Assembly: GCF_004342725.1 (NCBI RefSeq)
Contig: NZ_SMCP01000004.1
Location: forward strand, 62,001-126,000
Length of the DNA stretch: 64,000 nucleotides
Reading direction: 5' to 3'
From: Testudinibacter aquarius
Lineage (GTDB): Bacteria; Pseudomonadota; Gammaproteobacteria; Enterobacterales; Pasteurellaceae
Numbering within the stretch: the stretch's first letter is position 1; every line of letters begins with the position of its first letter. The notes beneath the pieces were generated by a model, which saw only the letters and a program-made list of their open reading frames with translations, did no database searches and was not told the DNA's origin. Positions 50,666 to 60,100 of this stretch are shown in pieces. The translations under genes were made by a program, and so were the position numbers.

Positions 50666-51625
50666 TTATTGATTGCGACGTAATAAAAGATAAATAAAAT
50701 AGATGCCGCCAATAAAGTTGATAATAACACTCAGCGTGGTGCTGAAATTCAGCAGTTGCGACACCACAAACTGCCCGCCAATCAATGTAACAATGGCAAG
50801 CAACACGGCGGCTGGCGCCAGCAAGCGATAATGATGACTACGAATAAACTCCAAGGTTAAGTTCATCACCAGCAAACCTAAGAAGGTAATTGGACCGACA
50901 AGTGCGGTCGCAATCGAGGTTAAAATTGCCACCACAATCAACAAGCGCTTGCTTAAACCACGGTAATCCACTCCCAGATTTATCGCCTGATCACGCCCAA
51001 GTGCCAATACATCAAGTACGTTCAAATAGCGTACCGCATAAGCGATAACCGCAAACAACAGTCCGGCTGCCAACCAAAGAATCTCACTATTCACTTTATT
51101 GAAGCTGGCAAAACTGGCATCCTGCACGATTTGAAACTCATTTGGGTCGATCAACACTTCCATAAAAGTGGTCAAGCTCTGAAAAAACGTGCCGAAGATG
51201 ATCCCGACCAGCAATAGAAAAAACAAGTTTGCTCGCTCACGCTTAAATAAAAAATAGTAAAACAGCAGCGAAAACAGGGTCATGATGCCGCCGGAAAGCA
51301 GAAAATTGAGCTGCGGATCCATTTGAGTCAGCGCATCGGCGCCAAAAAGAAAAATAATGGTTAATTGAATTGACACATACAGCCAATCCAGCCCCAGAAT
51401 ACTCGGGGTTAAGATGCGGTTATTCACCAGCGCTTGAAAAATCATGGTCGAAAAGGCAATTGCAATGGCAGTCAACCCAATCGCACTCAAGGAAATCAAG
51501 CGATAATTCAGCGCATATTGCCAGCGCTTCGGCAAGCCGTAAGCCAGATACAGCGCCACCACCAGCAAGCTGCCAAGCAACAATAGGCACATCTTGGCTC
51601 GATTAGACAGTATTGACTTAGACAT
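50666..51625 (-). CDS. Siderophore ABC transporter permease (second)
   Basis: 319 residues from the ATG at 51625, which overlaps the upstream permease stop by eight bases (ATGTCTAA). FecCD-family permease with about nine or ten membrane helices: LISLSAIGLTAIAIAFSTMIFQALVNNRILTPSILGLD near the N-terminus and ALVGPITFLGLLVMNLTLEFIRSHHYRLLAPAAVLL toward the end. It forms a heterodimeric channel with the other permease. Confidence 0.93.
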   Translation of the reverse strand: MSKSILSNRAKMCLLLLGSLLVVALYLAYGLPKRWQYALNYRLISLSAIGLTAIAIAFSTMIFQALVNNRILTPSILGLDWLYVSIQLTIIFLFGADALTQMDPQLNFLLSGGIMTLFSLLFYYFLFKRERANLFFLLLVGIIFGTFFQSLTTFMEVLIDPNEFQIVQDASFASFNKVNSEILWLAAGLLFAVIAYAVRYLNVLDVLALGRDQAINLGVDYRGLSKRLLIVVAILTSIATALVGPITFLGLLVMNLTLEFIRSHHYRLLAPAAVLLAIVTLIGGQFVVSQLLNFSTTLSVIINFIGGIYFIYLLLRRNQ

Positions 51626-52571
51626 GGCGGAACCGCTTAAACAACAGCAGCAAAAAAATACCACTGCCGATCACCCCCACCACTAAACTGATGGCAATTT
51701 CATACGGATAGATCAGCACTCGCCCGAGAATATCGCACGCCAACACAAACAGGGCGCCCAAAAGTGCGGTATGCGACAAAATATTTTTTAGATTATCCCC
51801 CAGATATAGGGTCACGATATTCGGTACAATCAAGCCCAAAAACGGAATCACCCCGACGGAAACAATCACCACCGAAGTCACCACCGCCACAATTGCCAAA
51901 CCAAGATATTGGATCCGCTTGAAATTGACCCCTAGATTGAGCGCAAAAGATTCTCCCATACCGACAATCGCAAAACGGTTAGCAAACAGATATACCAACA
52001 ACAGCGCCGGCACGCTGAGATATAACATCTCATAACGCCCACTCATCACCAGTGAAAAGTCACCTTGCAACCAACCGGCAATATTTTGCAGCAAGTCCTC
52101 TTTCATCGCCAAAAAGATGGTGACCGAGCTGATAATATTGCCAAACATAATCCCGACCAACGGCACGAAAATCACGTCTTTAAATTTCAGTTTCGATAAA
52201 ATAGTAATAAACACCAATGTGCCGAGAAAAGCGGTGATGATCGCGATGATGGTTTTGGTCAACATTGAAGTGCCGGGAAACAAAATAATGGCCAACAAAA
52301 TCCCCAAACGTGCCGAATCCATCGTACCTGCCGTGGTCGGTGCCACAAAGCGGTTGCGGGTTAACTGCTGCATCACTAAACCACTGATCGCCAAACTGGC
52401 ACCGGCAATCAAAATACTAATCAAACGTGGAATGCGACTAGCAATAAACACCTGCCATTGCGCCGGATCGAAATGCAGCAGCCCGCTCAGCGTAACACGA
52501 CTGACTCCGAGAAAAAGAGAAAACAACGACAACACCAATAGCAGGCATATCAAATAACGTCTTTTGATCAT
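51618..52571 (-). CDS. Siderophore ABC transporter permease (first)
   Basis: 317 residues from the ATG at 52571; no strong ribosome site is seen, and an in-frame TTG at 52598 is an alternative. FecCD family: RIPRLISILIAGASLAISGLVMQQLTRNRFVAPTTAGTMDSARLG at the front and VGVIPFLGLIVPNIVTLYLGDNLKNILSHTALLGALFVLACDILGR at the back. First gene of the leftward operon with a Fur-like site upstream, so expression should rise under iron shortage. Confidence 0.93.
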   Translation of the reverse strand: MIKRRYLICLLLVLSLFSLFLGVSRVTLSGLLHFDPAQWQVFIASRIPRLISILIAGASLAISGLVMQQLTRNRFVAPTTAGTMDSARLGILLAIILFPGTSMLTKTIIAIITAFLGTLVFITILSKLKFKDVIFVPLVGIMFGNIISSVTIFLAMKEDLLQNIAGWLQGDFSLVMSGRYEMLYLSVPALLLVYLFANRFAIVGMGESFALNLGVNFKRIQYLGLAIVAVVTSVVIVSVGVIPFLGLIVPNIVTLYLGDNLKNILSHTALLGALFVLACDILGRVLIYPYEIAISLVVGVIGSGIFLLLLFKRFRHV

Positions 52572-52602
52572 CACGTATCTACTACTAACACAATCCAAAC
52601 CG

Positions 52603-52623
52603 AATGAGAATGATTTCTTATTT
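52603..52623 (-). promoter_or_regulatory. Probable Fur box of the siderophore importer
   Basis: AATGAGAATGATTTCTTATT contains GAGAATGATTTC, a moderate match to the Fur hexamer array (GATAAT repeats). It lies about 35 bases upstream of the first permease ATG in a gap that also serves the divergent rarD-like gene. About 9 of 14 core positions fit. Confidence 0.45.
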
Positions 52624-52713
52624 TATAGATTGAGGCGAAATAGTCAATTCTGCTTTGCCGAAATGATTCCGCGTTTTATACTGATGTGACTTATCCCCTT
52701 GCTTTTAATCACG

Positions 52714-53589
52714 ATGACTAAAGGATTACTCTGTTCGCTGCTGGCTTCTGCTCTATTTGGCTACCTGTATTATTTCACTACGTTGCTGACACCACTCAGC
52801 GGGCTGGATGCCCTTGGTTTCCGAATTCTGTTTATGCTGCCTGCAGTGCTTGCGGTCCTTCTGTTATTTAAACAGCAAAAGCGATTAGTTGAACATTTAA
52901 CCCGAATCAAACAACAGCCCTTTCTGCTGTTAGTGGTGATTTTCAATGCGGCAATGATGGGGTTTCAGATGTGGCTATATTTGTGGGCGCCGAATAACGG
53001 AAGTGCGGTTGAAGTCACTGTCGGCTATCTGCTGTTGCCTTTAGTCCTAGTTGCATTTGGTAAATTTTTATTCAAAGAAACGATTTCACGCTATAAAGCA
53101 CTGGCGATTCTGTGTGCCGGCATAGCGGTGCTGCTTAATATTTTACTGACCGGAAAAATGTCGTGGGAAAGTCTGGCGGTCGGCTTAGGCTACGCATTGT
53201 ATTTTGCCAGTCGCAAATTCTTCAAAATGAACGATCTGGCGGTTTTTACCTTAGAAGTTAGCTTACTGTTTCCATTCTGTGTGTATATGGTCGCGCAGGT
53301 CAATCTTAATGCTGCTGCCGAGCTGAATCCGCAGATTTACCTGCTGGTTTTTCTGCTCGGTTTGATCAGCAGCATTGCCTTTATTGCTTATATCTTAGCC
53401 AGCAACTGGCTACCTATTAATTTATTAGGTTTACTCGGCTATTTAGAAACCGTGGCAATGTTGTTTATTTCGCTGTACATCGGCGAAACCATTCAACCGG
53501 CTTCTTACCCGCTACTGTTCGGACTTTCCGCCGCCATGCTACTGTTGATGTATGATGGGTTTAGGCTACGAAAAAAAGCACTAGCGTAG
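52714..53589 (+). CDS. rarD: RarD-like EamA/DMT-family permease
   Basis: 291 residues from the ATG at 52714; the frame opens at 52699 with a TTG. Ten membrane segments in two EamA-type repeats. The front TKGLLCSLLASALFGYLYYFTTLLTPLSGLDALGFRILFMLP and WAPNNGSAVEVTVGYLLLPLVLVAFGKFLFKE match RarD-type transporters. Substrate unknown; an amino-acid or drug exporter role is usual. It stands alone between the siderophore operon and the sialidase. Confidence 0.88.
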   Translation: MTKGLLCSLLASALFGYLYYFTTLLTPLSGLDALGFRILFMLPAVLAVLLLFKQQKRLVEHLTRIKQQPFLLLVVIFNAAMMGFQMWLYLWAPNNGSAVEVTVGYLLLPLVLVAFGKFLFKETISRYKALAILCAGIAVLLNILLTGKMSWESLAVGLGYALYFASRKFFKMNDLAVFTLEVSLLFPFCVYMVAQVNLNAAAELNPQIYLLVFLLGLISSIAFIAYILASNWLPINLLGLLGYLETVAMLFISLYIGETIQPASYPLLFGLSAAMLLLMYDGFRLRKKALA

Positions 53590-53592
53590 AAC

Positions 53593-53630
53593 AAAGTGCG
53601 GTCAACCCCAATTAGGTTCAACCGCACTTT
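53593..53630. terminator. Inverted uptake-signal terminator
   Basis: AAAGTGCGGT (53593-53602) and ACCGCACTTT (53621-53630) face each other across an 18-base loop, four bases beyond the rarD-like stop and 38 before the sialidase stop on the other strand. Confidence 0.65.
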
Positions 53631-53668
53631 CTTAACTACCTGTTGCTATCACAATTTTAAACGACGAC

Positions 53669-56600
53669 TTAAAATTGATAGTTTAATCCAACTCCCCAAG
53701 TGTATTGTGATTGACTACGTGCGGTTTGATAACCTAGATCAGTCGTCAACGATAATGCAGGGGTTATATTCACTTTAAGTTGGGTACCCACATTCAAAGC
53801 ATTCGCCAGTTTTCCTTGTTTATATGCTATATCATCAACATACAATCGTCCCTGCTTTTGATGATATATTGCATAGGCGATCTGCCCCTTCAACTCATAT
53901 CCTGTCGACTTATAATTTAGATCAATGCCTAAGTGCGTTTTAAGCGCTGCGAACTTATGATATCTGAGTTGGGTATCATGTGCTTGATCAATAATATCAC
54001 TGATATCGGTACGTAAATAATGCAAGCCAACCGTCGGTACAAGTAAAAAATTGTCTTGCAATTTGATCTGATAACCTAGATTCGAACCGATATTTAAACT
54101 GCGCCCTTTGATAGATTCGCCATTCTCAACCTTGGCTTGATGCAGTTGATAGCCTCCTAGAACATCCATTGCTAAGTTATCGGTTAATGTTATATGCCAA
54201 TTGGCACTACCGCCCCAACTTTGGTATTTGGCTTTGCTTTCGCCATCCGCCGCCTGTGGCGTAACACGGTAGCTCGTTTTATTTGCGGCCAGATAAAAAG
54301 CACTGTTCAAATCTGCCGACTGCCACAACTTACCCCCCAGCATCACTCCATTATAATCGGTATTAAAAGTATAACCGTAATCGACAAAAGCTAAATCGGA
54401 GGCATATTTTTGTTTACCATTCAAATACTTCACAAATAAACTACGATTTTTATCTGATAACCCTTGAGCCTCCTGCTCAAAATACCGCTGAATTTGCTCG
54501 CTCATATTACCCATAGCAATATTGGCAGTTAAATAAGACGCCAGCACTGGGTTCACCTGTGGACGCGCAACCGGAGCAATCGTTGAAGAAGCGACGAAAG
54601 TTGGTGCCGCTTTTCCATCTTCGGTAATTAATTTATTAGTCAAATAGACTGAATAATCACGTTCAACAGAACGAAATAAAGTTGGTTTTTCCACAGTGGC
54701 AAGAGTATAAATATACAAGCCTTGCACAATCTCTTTGTCGGTCAGTTGAATATTGGTCGCACTTTCGGCACGACTATAATTCAATAATGCCTCACCTTGC
54801 TGCCCATAAAGCTTTGCGTCGCTAGGTTTGAGTTTTTTCAACAAATTCACTTTAACATCCAATGCGCTGGCTTTCATTGCCTCGGCAACCGTCAATGTTG
54901 CTGTCTCGGCGTCACTGATATCAAACTCAATATAACCCGTTGCATTATCACTGACGTCAAGTGTTGCGATATTTTGCTGTCCAGCAACCCGTAATATGCC
55001 ATTGTTATTTAAAATCACATCGGTAAACGCTAAATTTTTATGCTTGTCATCAGCTTGTTGATTTAAAACCAAGATCCCCTCGCTAACCGTTATACCCCCT
55101 AAGCTTTCTCCTACTCCTTGCTTAATTGCCGTTCCATCACCTATTTTCTCAATATGCTTATTACCGGTATAAGTGAATATTCTTGGTGATTTTTCACGAA
55201 TATCACTAAAGATTTTATTTTGTTTCCAAAATAACTGCTGCATATCCAACGGCTGGAAAACAATCGTTGTATGTTCAATCGAATTTTCATATAACAAGCC
55301 TAGACTACCATCTCCCAACTCGGCCAGTGAGCTATAAACATAACCATTCGCACTGTCTGCACTTTCAATTGCTTTATAACTGTCAGTGAACCACTTGATT
55401 TCACCACTATCTTGCACTTCACCTAAAAAGATTTTTCCGTCTCGGCGGTTTTGAGCACCACCACTGGCGCTGACCGACGGACCAGAGAAAATCAGGTATT
55501 CTTTGCCATTAATTTTTTTCGAATATTTAATCACTGACAGCTGTGAATAAGGATTATTTAACTCTTTAACTTTACTGTCTTGAATTCCATCCAGATCAAT
55601 CCGCTGTTCCATTGGAAGCCAGGTATAGCCACCGTCCTTACTGGTTGCAACTCTGACTTTACCACTCATATTACGCATAAAAAGCTTCAAATCGCCGTTG
55701 TCTAACTCAACCACCTGCGATTCTGTCAGTTCATCGGCGCCACCGGTCAATGTCTGTGAATTTTTTGTGCTATTCGGGAAACGACTATCATTCGGGCTTG
55801 CACCTAAATCCCATGTTTTGCCACCATCTTTACTGATAATCAAGGCTGAAGATTGTGCGTTATTACGGTTGGTATAATAAACCGGCATAATCAAATTGCC
55901 GTTTTTAGTCTGAATACCAACACCCGGTCCAGTGCCTAAAAACCGCATCCAGTCTTTTTTGATTTGTGCCGTGATATCTGTCGGGCTGGACCACGTTTTT
56001 CCGTTATCATCGGAATGGGTAATCCAGAAATAAGAGGTTGCTTGTGCGACAAACGGAGCATTTTCATTTTGCCCATAAGCCTGCAAATAAATATTACCCA
56101 ACTTTTCTGTTCCTTTATAAACATCCCCCAACTGTTTAAAGTGCTGCTCCTGAGTGCCGCTCACCGTCACCCTATACTCTGTTTTTTCTCCTAGTTCATT
56201 ATAAACCTCTCCTGCATCCCGCAAGGTCCATACAGTGCCGTCAGAACGGTGCAGTTTTAAATAGTATTTGTCGCCGATTTTGACATGCCCGTTACCGTTT
56301 TTTTCTTCACCAGAACGAAAAAGTCCCAGGGACTCAGGAAACATATCAATGCCTAAAAAGAGTCGGTTGCTGTTCTTGTCCTGCACCATCACCGCATCAA
56401 TTAAAAATGCCGAATTACTCGCGATTTCTCGTAATGTAAATTTTTTCGGATTTTCAGTATAAAGTGGCGGTCTTTCGTTATGGTGTGTTGCCAATCCCAT
56501 TAAAGTTTGAATGTCTTCCCACGTTTTACCATCGTCTCGGCTCGTTCGATAAGCTGTATGAATCGCGCCCCAATCCCAAGTATTCTGATAGTGTTTATCC

Positions 56601-57403
56601 GCTGCGGCTATCAATACGCCGTCTTGAGTACGCAACAATGACGGAATTCGCCAATATGGAATATTATCGGCATATCCGGCATCAAAAAGTGCGGTTGGTG
56701 CAAAATCTTTCACCCCCATAGTCAACGGATTTCGCGCAAACGGTGAAGCAAGCTCTTGTTCATGCATGGTTTTCAAATTCTCATGTAAACGCTTGGCAGC
56801 AATATCGTCTAAAGCACTACCGACTTCCAACACATAAATATCGCCATTAAATGTCCAACCTTGGCTCAAGCTCTGTGTTCTGGTATCAATTCTATCCAAT
56901 GCACCCAATTTTATATTGGTATAATTTTCTGGGATTCGATCAAAGATCGCATCACCTCTTGTTTTATTGGTCGTGACCGCTTTTATCCCATTGAAATAGA
57001 CCTGCATTTCTCCCTGCTCAGAGAAAGAGTAAGTTACTGTATTAAATCCCTCTTCCGGGGTTACATTAGCCGTCACATGCTTTTGTGTTTTATCCGGTGT
57101 ATCGCCGTTAGTCTGCTGTTCAATACCAATCACATTATTCATTGCATATAACGCAATATAGTCTGTGGTTTTATTTTTATCAGAAAAAGACAGCAAAGAA
57201 GAGAGCCCAGCACCATCTTTCCGATACCGTAGCGTAATAGATTTACCTTTTAGTGAAGAACCTGCAAAATTAATGTTGTCCAGTAATCTTGGTTGTGAAA
57301 TATAATCTACATCTTTCAAGCTATAATCTACTGTAGCCGCAAAAGTATAGTTTGATGAAACAAATAATCCGGCAATTATAGCCGAGAGTATGCTTCTTTT
57401 CAT
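53669..57403 (-). CDS. Autotransporter sialidase (exo-alpha-sialidase)
   Basis: 1244 residues from the ATG at 57403 (GGAGG upstream). Signal peptide ends near TFA-A (22). A lectin-like domain (about 25-210, LamG/CBM40 type) precedes the sialidase domain, which has the YWRIP motif (catalytic Arg252) and four Asp boxes (SRDDGKTW, SDDNGKTW, SKDGGKTW, SKDGGYTW). The last 260 or so residues form an autotransporter beta-barrel ending in Phe (YTWGVGLNYQF). The enzyme should release sialic acid at the cell surface, as P. multocida NanB does, though this one is longer than the NanB length I recall. No sialic acid uptake genes are in the window. Confidence 0.94.
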   Translation of the reverse strand: MKRSILSAIIAGLFVSSNYTFAATVDYSLKDVDYISQPRLLDNINFAGSSLKGKSITLRYRKDGAGLSSLLSFSDKNKTTDYIALYAMNNVIGIEQQTNGDTPDKTQKHVTANVTPEEGFNTVTYSFSEQGEMQVYFNGIKAVTTNKTRGDAIFDRIPENYTNIKLGALDRIDTRTQSLSQGWTFNGDIYVLEVGSALDDIAAKRLHENLKTMHEQELASPFARNPLTMGVKDFAPTALFDAGYADNIPYWRIPSLLRTQDGVLIAAADKHYQNTWDWGAIHTAYRTSRDDGKTWEDIQTLMGLATHHNERPPLYTENPKKFTLREIASNSAFLIDAVMVQDKNSNRLFLGIDMFPESLGLFRSGEEKNGNGHVKIGDKYYLKLHRSDGTVWTLRDAGEVYNELGEKTEYRVTVSGTQEQHFKQLGDVYKGTEKLGNIYLQAYGQNENAPFVAQATSYFWITHSDDNGKTWSSPTDITAQIKKDWMRFLGTGPGVGIQTKNGNLIMPVYYTNRNNAQSSALIISKDGGKTWDLGASPNDSRFPNSTKNSQTLTGGADELTESQVVELDNGDLKLFMRNMSGKVRVATSKDGGYTWLPMEQRIDLDGIQDSKVKELNNPYSQLSVIKYSKKINGKEYLIFSGPSVSASGGAQNRRDGKIFLGEVQDSGEIKWFTDSYKAIESADSANGYVYSSLAELGDGSLGLLYENSIEHTTIVFQPLDMQQLFWKQNKIFSDIREKSPRIFTYTGNKHIEKIGDGTAIKQGVGESLGGITVSEGILVLNQQADDKHKNLAFTDVILNNNGILRVAGQQNIATLDVSDNATGYIEFDISDAETATLTVAEAMKASALDVKVNLLKKLKPSDAKLYGQQGEALLNYSRAESATNIQLTDKEIVQGLYIYTLATVEKPTLFRSVERDYSVYLTNKLITEDGKAAPTFVASSTIAPVARPQVNPVLASYLTANIAMGNMSEQIQRYFEQEAQGLSDKNRSLFVKYLNGKQKYASDLAFVDYGYTFNTDYNGVMLGGKLWQSADLNSAFYLAANKTSYRVTPQAADGESKAKYQSWGGSANWHITLTDNLAMDVLGGYQLHQAKVENGESIKGRSLNIGSNLGYQIKLQDNFLLVPTVGLHYLRTDISDIIDQAHDTQLRYHKFAALKTHLGIDLNYKSTGYELKGQIAYAIYHQKQGRLYVDDIAYKQGKLANALNVGTQLKVNITPALSLTTDLGYQTARSQSQYTWGVGLNYQF

Positions 57404-57613
57404 TGGACTTCCTCCATAGAATAAAATAGGACATTTAAATACAAACACCTTATAAAACAGTGCATTAGATTAATAAAAACCGCACTTTAGGCTAACCTAA
57501 TTTATTTTTGGAGTAAATTTCCATTTTTTAAATATTAGAGAAAAATCACATTTCAATGGCTATTTAAAATAAAATTTTTACTTTAAAATCATTTATTTGC
57601 CAAATAGTCTTAA

Positions 57614-57659
57614 AATAAAATAGCAAACCTCACCTAAAAGTGTCGTTTGCTATTTTATT
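57614..57659. terminator. Bidirectional terminator after dhaM
   Basis: AATAAAATAGCAAAC pairs with GTTTGCTATTTTATT (15-bp perfect stem) around a 16-base loop, with U-rich flanks both ways. It separates the dha operon from the sialidase gene. Confidence 0.8.
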
Positions 57660-57680
57660 CATACAGAAAAATATTTTGGA

Positions 57681-58079
57681 TCAAATAAGTTTACTCACAC
57701 TCTTAAACTCCGCTAACTCGTTGAGCAAGCTGTCCATTGTTGCTTTTTCATCGTTGATTGCCATGGCAACAATCGCGCCTTCAACAATCGCAGCATCGGC
57801 GATTTTAATTTTGGTTTTGTCATAAGGCATCTCCAGAAACTCGATCGCCATTTCACTGTTTAAAATTGAGCTGCCGATATCAGCAAAGATTAAGACGCCA
57901 TCATCAGTGTAAGCCTGCTGGAGAGCCTCTTTAATCCGCATTGGATCAGACCCCAAATGTCCGCCTTCAGTGCCGCTGCCGTTAAGCAGCGGAAAATCGT
58001 ACTGTTTTACTTCACGACATAATTCGATGACTTCATGCGCCAATTTTTCACTGTGCGAAACGATAACAATGCCTAGCAT
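57681..58079 (-). CDS. dhaM: Dihydroxyacetone kinase phosphoryl donor DhaM (EIIA only)
   Basis: 132 residues. It has only the mannose-family EIIA domain: MLGIVIVSHSEKLAHEVIELC with phosphorylated His9, and GVLIFADIGSSILNSEMAIEFL. E. coli DhaM carries fused HPr-like and EI-like domains; here they are missing, so general HPr must supply phosphate. It passes phosphate to ADP bound in DhaL. Overlaps dhaL by seven bases. Confidence 0.92.
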   Translation of the reverse strand: MLGIVIVSHSEKLAHEVIELCREVKQYDFPLLNGSGTEGGHLGSDPMRIKEALQQAYTDDGVLIFADIGSSILNSEMAIEFLEMPYDKTKIKIADAAIVEGAIVAMAINDEKATMDSLLNELAEFKSVSKLI

Positions 58080-58714
58080 ATTTTCTCCTTAGTCGTCTGT
58101 TCTGCCAATGCCTCACTGATCGCTTTGATCATCAGGTAAGATGAGGCAGCACCCGGATCAAGATGGCCAAGGCTTCTTTCGCCCAAATAACTGGCTCTGC
58201 CTTTGGTGGCAATGATATCACGCGTAGCATTCAATCCGTTCAGTGCGCTTTGTTCAGCCGCCGCAAACCCTTGGCTAAGGGAGCCAGCTTGAGAAATTTC
58301 AGCCAGAAACGCTTGATAAGCCGGAATTTGGCTGTCCAACATCGTCTTTTCACCCAATACTGCTTTACCACGCAATTGAATACCGTCAATCATCTGTTGC
58401 CAAGTATCGGCAATCACCTGCGCATCGAGTGTCGTGTGGGTTTTCAATACCGCACTTCCCTTGATTAAAGCACTGGCATACAATGCACCCGATGCGCCGC
58501 CGACATTTGACATCAGCAACATCGCCATCTTGCTCAACACCTCTGCCGCAGACAAATTTGTCATATTCGGCAATTCAGCAGCGATTTTTTCGAAACCTCT
58601 GGCTAAATTAACCCCATGATCGCCATCACCAATTTCCCGATCCAACTCGGTCAAATAGTCTTTGTTGTCGTTAATCACTTGGCAAATTGATTTGATAATC
58701 TCTAATCGTTCCAT
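58073..58714 (-). CDS. dhaL: Dihydroxyacetone kinase subunit DhaL
   Basis: 213 residues, all-helical nucleotide-binding subunit holding ADP as a cofactor. Hallmarks: LTELDREIGDGDHGVNLARGF (Mg-binding Asp residues), LLMSNVGGASGALYASALI, and TKGRASYLGERSLGHLDPGAASSYLMI. It accepts phosphate from DhaM and donates to dihydroxyacetone held on DhaK. It lies 25 bases after dhaK. Confidence 0.96.
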   Translation of the reverse strand: MERLEIIKSICQVINDNKDYLTELDREIGDGDHGVNLARGFEKIAAELPNMTNLSAAEVLSKMAMLLMSNVGGASGALYASALIKGSAVLKTHTTLDAQVIADTWQQMIDGIQLRGKAVLGEKTMLDSQIPAYQAFLAEISQAGSLSQGFAAAEQSALNGLNATRDIIATKGRASYLGERSLGHLDPGAASSYLMIKAISEALAEQTTKEKIC

Positions 58715-58739
58715 CTGTTATTCTCTAATCTTGTGTTGA

Positions 58740-59735
58740 TTAACCACGTTTAAAAGCAACTGTGTCGGCTTTAGCCTGCAACATTTGTTTCATTTCTGAA
58801 TCCAATTTGCTCAAGGTGATCGAGAAACCGCCCATATCCAAAGAGGTCATATAATTGCCGACCAGAGTATCCACCACCCGAATATTTTTGCTTTGCAACA
58901 CATCGGCAACTCGATTGTTGATAATAAACAGCTCAATTAATGTGGTTTCACCCAAACCGTTAACCAACACAGCCACCTCGTCCTCTGCACTTAAGTTTGA
59001 TTCCGCCAGTAATTTTTCCAATAAATGATCGACATGTTGATCCGCACTTTGAATTTTTTCCCGATGCGTGCCCGGTTCGCCGTGAATCCCCAAACCGATT
59101 TCCACTTCGTCATCCGCCAATTCAAAGCTCAACTTACCAGTGGTTGGAACTAAGCAAGGTTTCAACGCCATACCGATGCTTTTGGTGTTGGCAATCACTT
59201 TATTGCCAAACTGTTCCAACGCTTCCAGCGAATAGCCGCTTTCCGCCGCCGCACCGACCATTTTGTGCACCCACACCGTGCCGGCAATGCCACGTCTGCC
59301 AACGGTATATGTACTGTTTTCCACCGCAATGTCGTCATCAACAATAATTTTGCTGACCGTAATGCCTTCCATTGCTGCCATTTCTGCCGCCATTTCAAAA
59401 TTCATCACGTCGCCGCTGTAATTTTTGATGACTAACAACACGCCTTTACCACTATCGACTGCTTTGATCGCCTCATACACTTTATCGGCACTCGGTGAGG
59501 TAAACACCTCGCCCGCTACTGCGGCGTCCAACATACCATAGCCGACAAAACCGGCATGCGCCGGCTCATGTCCACTGCCACCGCCACTAACCAAGCCGAC
59601 TTTCTGTTGTTTTTTTTGTTTGCGAACGATAATCGGCAAATCCGCCACTTGTTGCAACATATTTGGGTAAGCCTTCAGCATCCCCAGCAGCATTTCACTC
59701 ACGATATTTTCAGCCTGATTGATCATTTTTTTCAT
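58740..59735 (-). CDS. dhaK: Dihydroxyacetone kinase subunit DhaK
   Basis: 331 residues from the ATG at 59735 (AAGGAG upstream). DhaK binds dihydroxyacetone covalently through His218 in GLGIHGEPGTHRE, with SGGGSGHEPAHAGFVGYGMLDAAVAGEVFTSP forming the substrate pocket. The operon converts dihydroxyacetone to DHAP at the expense of PEP. There is no DhaR-type regulator or glycerol dehydrogenase next to it. Confidence 0.97.
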   Translation of the reverse strand: MKKMINQAENIVSEMLLGMLKAYPNMLQQVADLPIIVRKQKKQQKVGLVSGGGSGHEPAHAGFVGYGMLDAAVAGEVFTSPSADKVYEAIKAVDSGKGVLLVIKNYSGDVMNFEMAAEMAAMEGITVSKIIVDDDIAVENSTYTVGRRGIAGTVWVHKMVGAAAESGYSLEALEQFGNKVIANTKSIGMALKPCLVPTTGKLSFELADDEVEIGLGIHGEPGTHREKIQSADQHVDHLLEKLLAESNLSAEDEVAVLVNGLGETTLIELFIINNRVADVLQSKNIRVVDTLVGNYMTSLDMGGFSITLSKLDSEMKQMLQAKADTVAFKRG

Positions 59736-59971
59736 AATTTATGCTCCTTCCTAGGATTAACGTCGGTTGATCGTTGTTCATCAAATTTCAGTGTTCAAAA
59801 TCAATGCTGTTGTAATCGCTTTTTTGTTTTAAATCAATCATTTTATTTTCGAAAATAAACATAGATCAAATTTTAAATAACAATAGGACATCAATCTAAT
59901 TTTCAAGATGAGATAAAAGGTTAAAAAGAAGTTATATTGAATAATTATGCCAGTATCTAGTTATTTCATTT

Positions 59972-59987
59972 TTTGATACAAGTCACA
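59972..59987. promoter_or_regulatory. CRP-N type site
   Basis: TTTGA-N6-TCACA matches the TGTGA-N6-TCACA CRP core at nine of ten positions. It is about 240 bases upstream of dhaK and 115 upstream of the TonB-receptor start. Confidence 0.45.
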
Positions 59988-60056
59988 AAAATTTGAATGT
60001 CAAAGTAAATCCTATTGCTAAAAAAACAAAAATCTATATCTTTTTCAATCCTTAAT

Positions 60057-60075
60057 AATAATGATTTTCAATAAT
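60057..60075 (+). promoter_or_regulatory. Fur box of the TonB-dependent receptor locus
   Basis: AATAATGATTTTCAATAAT fits about 14 of 19 positions of the Fur consensus and ends 25 bases before the receptor ATG, where Fur binding would block expression in iron-rich conditions. Confidence 0.6.
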
Positions 60076-60100
60076 GTTTATAGGTTGAAAGGATAAGAAA

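Larger units (their letters stand above)
59736..60100. other. Divergent dhaK / TonB-receptor regulatory gap
   Basis: 365 bp, very AT-rich, without a gene. It holds a CRP-like and a Fur-like site (listed separately) and presumably both promoters. Confidence 0.7.
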
